Program-made: the position numbers and the translations under genes | DNA from: Candidatus Kuenenia stuttgartensis | GTDB lineage: Bacteria > Planctomycetota > JAKEIC01 > DYIT01 | NCBI GenBank assembly: GCA_020723505.1 | Contig: DYIT01000044.1 | Span: forward strand, 1-32,119 | Direction of reading: 5' to 3' | DNA: 32,119 bases | Notes under the pieces: generated by a model | Databases searched by the model: none | The model's input: only the letters and a program-made list of their open reading frames with translations | Told to the model about the DNA's origin: nothing | Shown here: piece after piece, positions 30,133 to 32,119 of the stretch | How the letters are laid out: the number at the start of each line of letters is the position of its first letter | How positions within the stretch are numbered: the first letter of the stretch is position 1

Positions 30133-31521
30133 ATGATGGATACCGTTTTCAAGATACTGCAGCTCGTCGCGTTCCTGGCGGTGGTGTTCCTCCTCGTCCA
30201 CAAAATCGTCCCGTGGATCGTCGTGCGGGCCGGCAGGAAGCTCGGGTTCCGCATGCGCATGACGCCGGTATGGGCCAAGAGAATCGCACGTTTCAAGACA
30301 ATAAGGCGCGGCTACTACTCCTTCCTGATTATCACGACCCTGTTCGCGGCCTCCTTCTTCTCGGAACTGATACTCAACAACAAGGCGCTTGCCGTCCACT
30401 ACAACGGGAAAACATCGTTCCCCGCGGTCAAGCATTGGGTGGGGTCGATTCTGTTCTTCCTGGACATCCCCACGTTCGAGAAGGGGACCGATTTCGGGCA
30501 GGCCCAGGAGAGCGACGTCGACTACAGGTTCTTCAAAAAGTGCTGCGGCAACCCCGACGAGCTCCTGACCAGGGTAGCCGACAAGGAGAAGGAGCTCAAG
30601 CTCCTCAAGAAGGAGCTCCGGGAGATGGGCACCCCGGACGAGGACTGGTCCGAGAGCGAGCTCGAAGATTACAAGGACACGCAATTCTTCATCTCATCGC
30701 TCGACAAGGAAATCGAGGGTATACGCGAGAACCACAGGATATTCAAGGAAGGCAGGGCATGGGTGATCATGCCGCTCTATCCGTACTCGCCTTACGAGCA
30801 CCTCGACGTGAAGCACCCGCCCATTTCCCCCAGCCTCTCCCACCCGTTCGGGACCGACGACGCGGGCAAGGACGTGCTGACGATTCTGTTCTACGGGTTC
30901 AGAATCTCGCTGCTCTTCGCGCTGGTGGTCGTCACGCTCGGGAACAGCATCGGCATTGTGGTCGGCGGCATAATGGGGTATTTCGGGGGGTGGACCGACA
31001 TCATCATCCAGAGGATTATCGAGATTTACGGGTCCATGCCCTTCTTCTACGTCATTATGATTATCGCCTCCATCACCAAGCCGACCTTCCTCCTCCTGGT
31101 CGTCCTGCTCGTGCTCCTAAGGGCCTGGATCGGGATAACGAACTACATCAGGGGCGAGTTCTACAGGGAAAAGGCCAGGGACTACGTGCAGGCGGCGATT
31201 GGAATCGGCGCGTCCGACTGGAAGGTCATCCTGAAGCATATACTCCCGAACTCGCTCGTGCCGGTCATCACGTTCACCCCGTTCGAGATAGTCGGGTACG
31301 TAGCCGCCCTGGTTTCCCTGGACTACCTCGGTTTCGGCCTGCCCGTCGGCACCCCGAGCTGGGGCGTCCTCCTCAAACAGGGGTTCGAATACATCAAGAC
31401 CTATCCGCACCTGATTATCGTCCCCTTCGCGGCGGAGGCATTCACCCTCTTCTGCGTCGTCATGATAGGCGAAGCGGTGCGCGAGGCGTTCGACCCCAAG
31501 GTGTTCTCGAGGCTCAGGTAG
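30133..31521 (+). CDS. Peptide ABC transporter permease 2 (YejE/DppC-like) with coiled-coil insertion
   Basis: The 462-residue permease has an N-terminal helix, a RRGYYSFLIITTLFAASFF segment, and a Yej-type periplasmic loop with NNKALAVHYNGK and FPAVKHWVG. The permease core is ordinary: HPFGTDDAGKDVLTILFYGFRISL, the EAA loop YVQAAIGIGASDWKVILKHILPN, GLPVGTPSWGVLLKQG, and FDPKVFSRLR at the end. Compared with E. coli YejE (about 341) it is 120 residues longer. Most of the excess is a charged helical segment at about residues 135-203 (TRVADKEKELKLLKKELREM, FFISSLDKEIEGIRENHR), predicted periplasmic. It starts 4 bases after the first permease, with a weak ribosome site, so coupled translation is likely. 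Confidence 0.92.
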   Translation: MMDTVFKILQLVAFLAVVFLLVHKIVPWIVVRAGRKLGFRMRMTPVWAKRIARFKTIRRGYYSFLIITTLFAASFFSELILNNKALAVHYNGKTSFPAVKHWVGSILFFLDIPTFEKGTDFGQAQESDVDYRFFKKCCGNPDELLTRVADKEKELKLLKKELREMGTPDEDWSESELEDYKDTQFFISSLDKEIEGIRENHRIFKEGRAWVIMPLYPYSPYEHLDVKHPPISPSLSHPFGTDDAGKDVLTILFYGFRISLLFALVVVTLGNSIGIVVGGIMGYFGGWTDIIIQRIIEIYGSMPFFYVIMIIASITKPTFLLLVVLLVLLRAWIGITNYIRGEFYREKARDYVQAAIGIGASDWKVILKHILPNSLVPVITFTPFEIVGYVAALVSLDYLGFGLPVGTPSWGVLLKQGFEYIKTYPHLIIVPFAAEAFTLFCVVMIGEAVREAFDPKVFSRLR

Positions 31522-31539
31522 ATTTTGGATTCCGCGGCA

Positions 31540-32119
<580 letters not shown>

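Overview
The window is about 32 kb of GC-rich bacterial DNA. Genes are tightly packed on both strands, with short overlaps, occasional GTG or TTG starts, and a mix of strong and weak ribosome binding sites. Many genes encode lipoproteins or secreted proteins (PQQ-like propeller, two-component-regulator-type propeller, CsgG-like, TPR), so the host very probably has an outer membrane. The FHA-Ser/Thr kinase with a membrane anchor and long coiled-coil tail, the TPR and PQQ lipoproteins and the 85-residue coiled-coil protein together suggest Planctomycetota or an allied deep-branching Gram-negative lineage. That assignment is an inference, not a proof. No tRNA, rRNA, CRISPR array, transposase or phage gene was recognised.

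Layout. (1) 1-147: the 3' end of an unidentified gene. (2) 394-4057, minus strand: a three-gene biotin-dependent carboxyltransferase operon matching the 12S, 5S and 1.3S subunits of methylmalonyl-CoA:pyruvate transcarboxylase, with no biotin carboxylase. It ends at a strong hairpin terminator. (3) 4213-7318, minus: three lipoprotein genes, namely two tandem nuclease-fold proteins that have lost catalytic residues and a 14-repeat propeller protein. They are probably driven by a good sigma70-type promoter at 7384-7412. (4) 7546-9644, plus: a TPR-zincin metallopeptidase, a 319-bp gap containing a 12-G tract, then a TetR regulator with a palindromic operator and a translationally close ferredoxin. 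(5) 9698-11912, minus: a coiled-coil protein, a PQQ-like propeller lipoprotein and a DNA-methyltransferase-like protein with an altered catalytic motif. (6) 12136-17658, plus: YggS, an FHA-kinase, a YggU-type protein and an O-antigen-ligase-like membrane protein. Blocks 5 and 6 are served by two divergent promoters, each with a perfect TTGACA box. Block 6 ends in a bidirectional terminator at 17662-17694.

(7) 17720-24624, minus: a four-gene envelope cluster. It comprises a TPR lipoprotein, a CsgG-TPR lipoprotein, a secreted protein with an LPP20-like stretch, and a large lipoprotein made of two copies of a roughly 370-residue FlgT/LPP20-like module. The combination resembles the FlgO/FlgP/FlgT outer-membrane ring factors but has no flagellar genes beside it. 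It is the best candidate here for an undescribed system. (8) 24885-26979: a zinc-ribbon protein with three 2TM repeats, convergent and overlapping with an exported SagB-type nitroreductase. (9) 27196-32119, plus: a Yej-type peptide ABC importer (binding protein, two permeases, ATPase) cut by the window end. Its second permease carries an unusual charged coiled-coil insertion.
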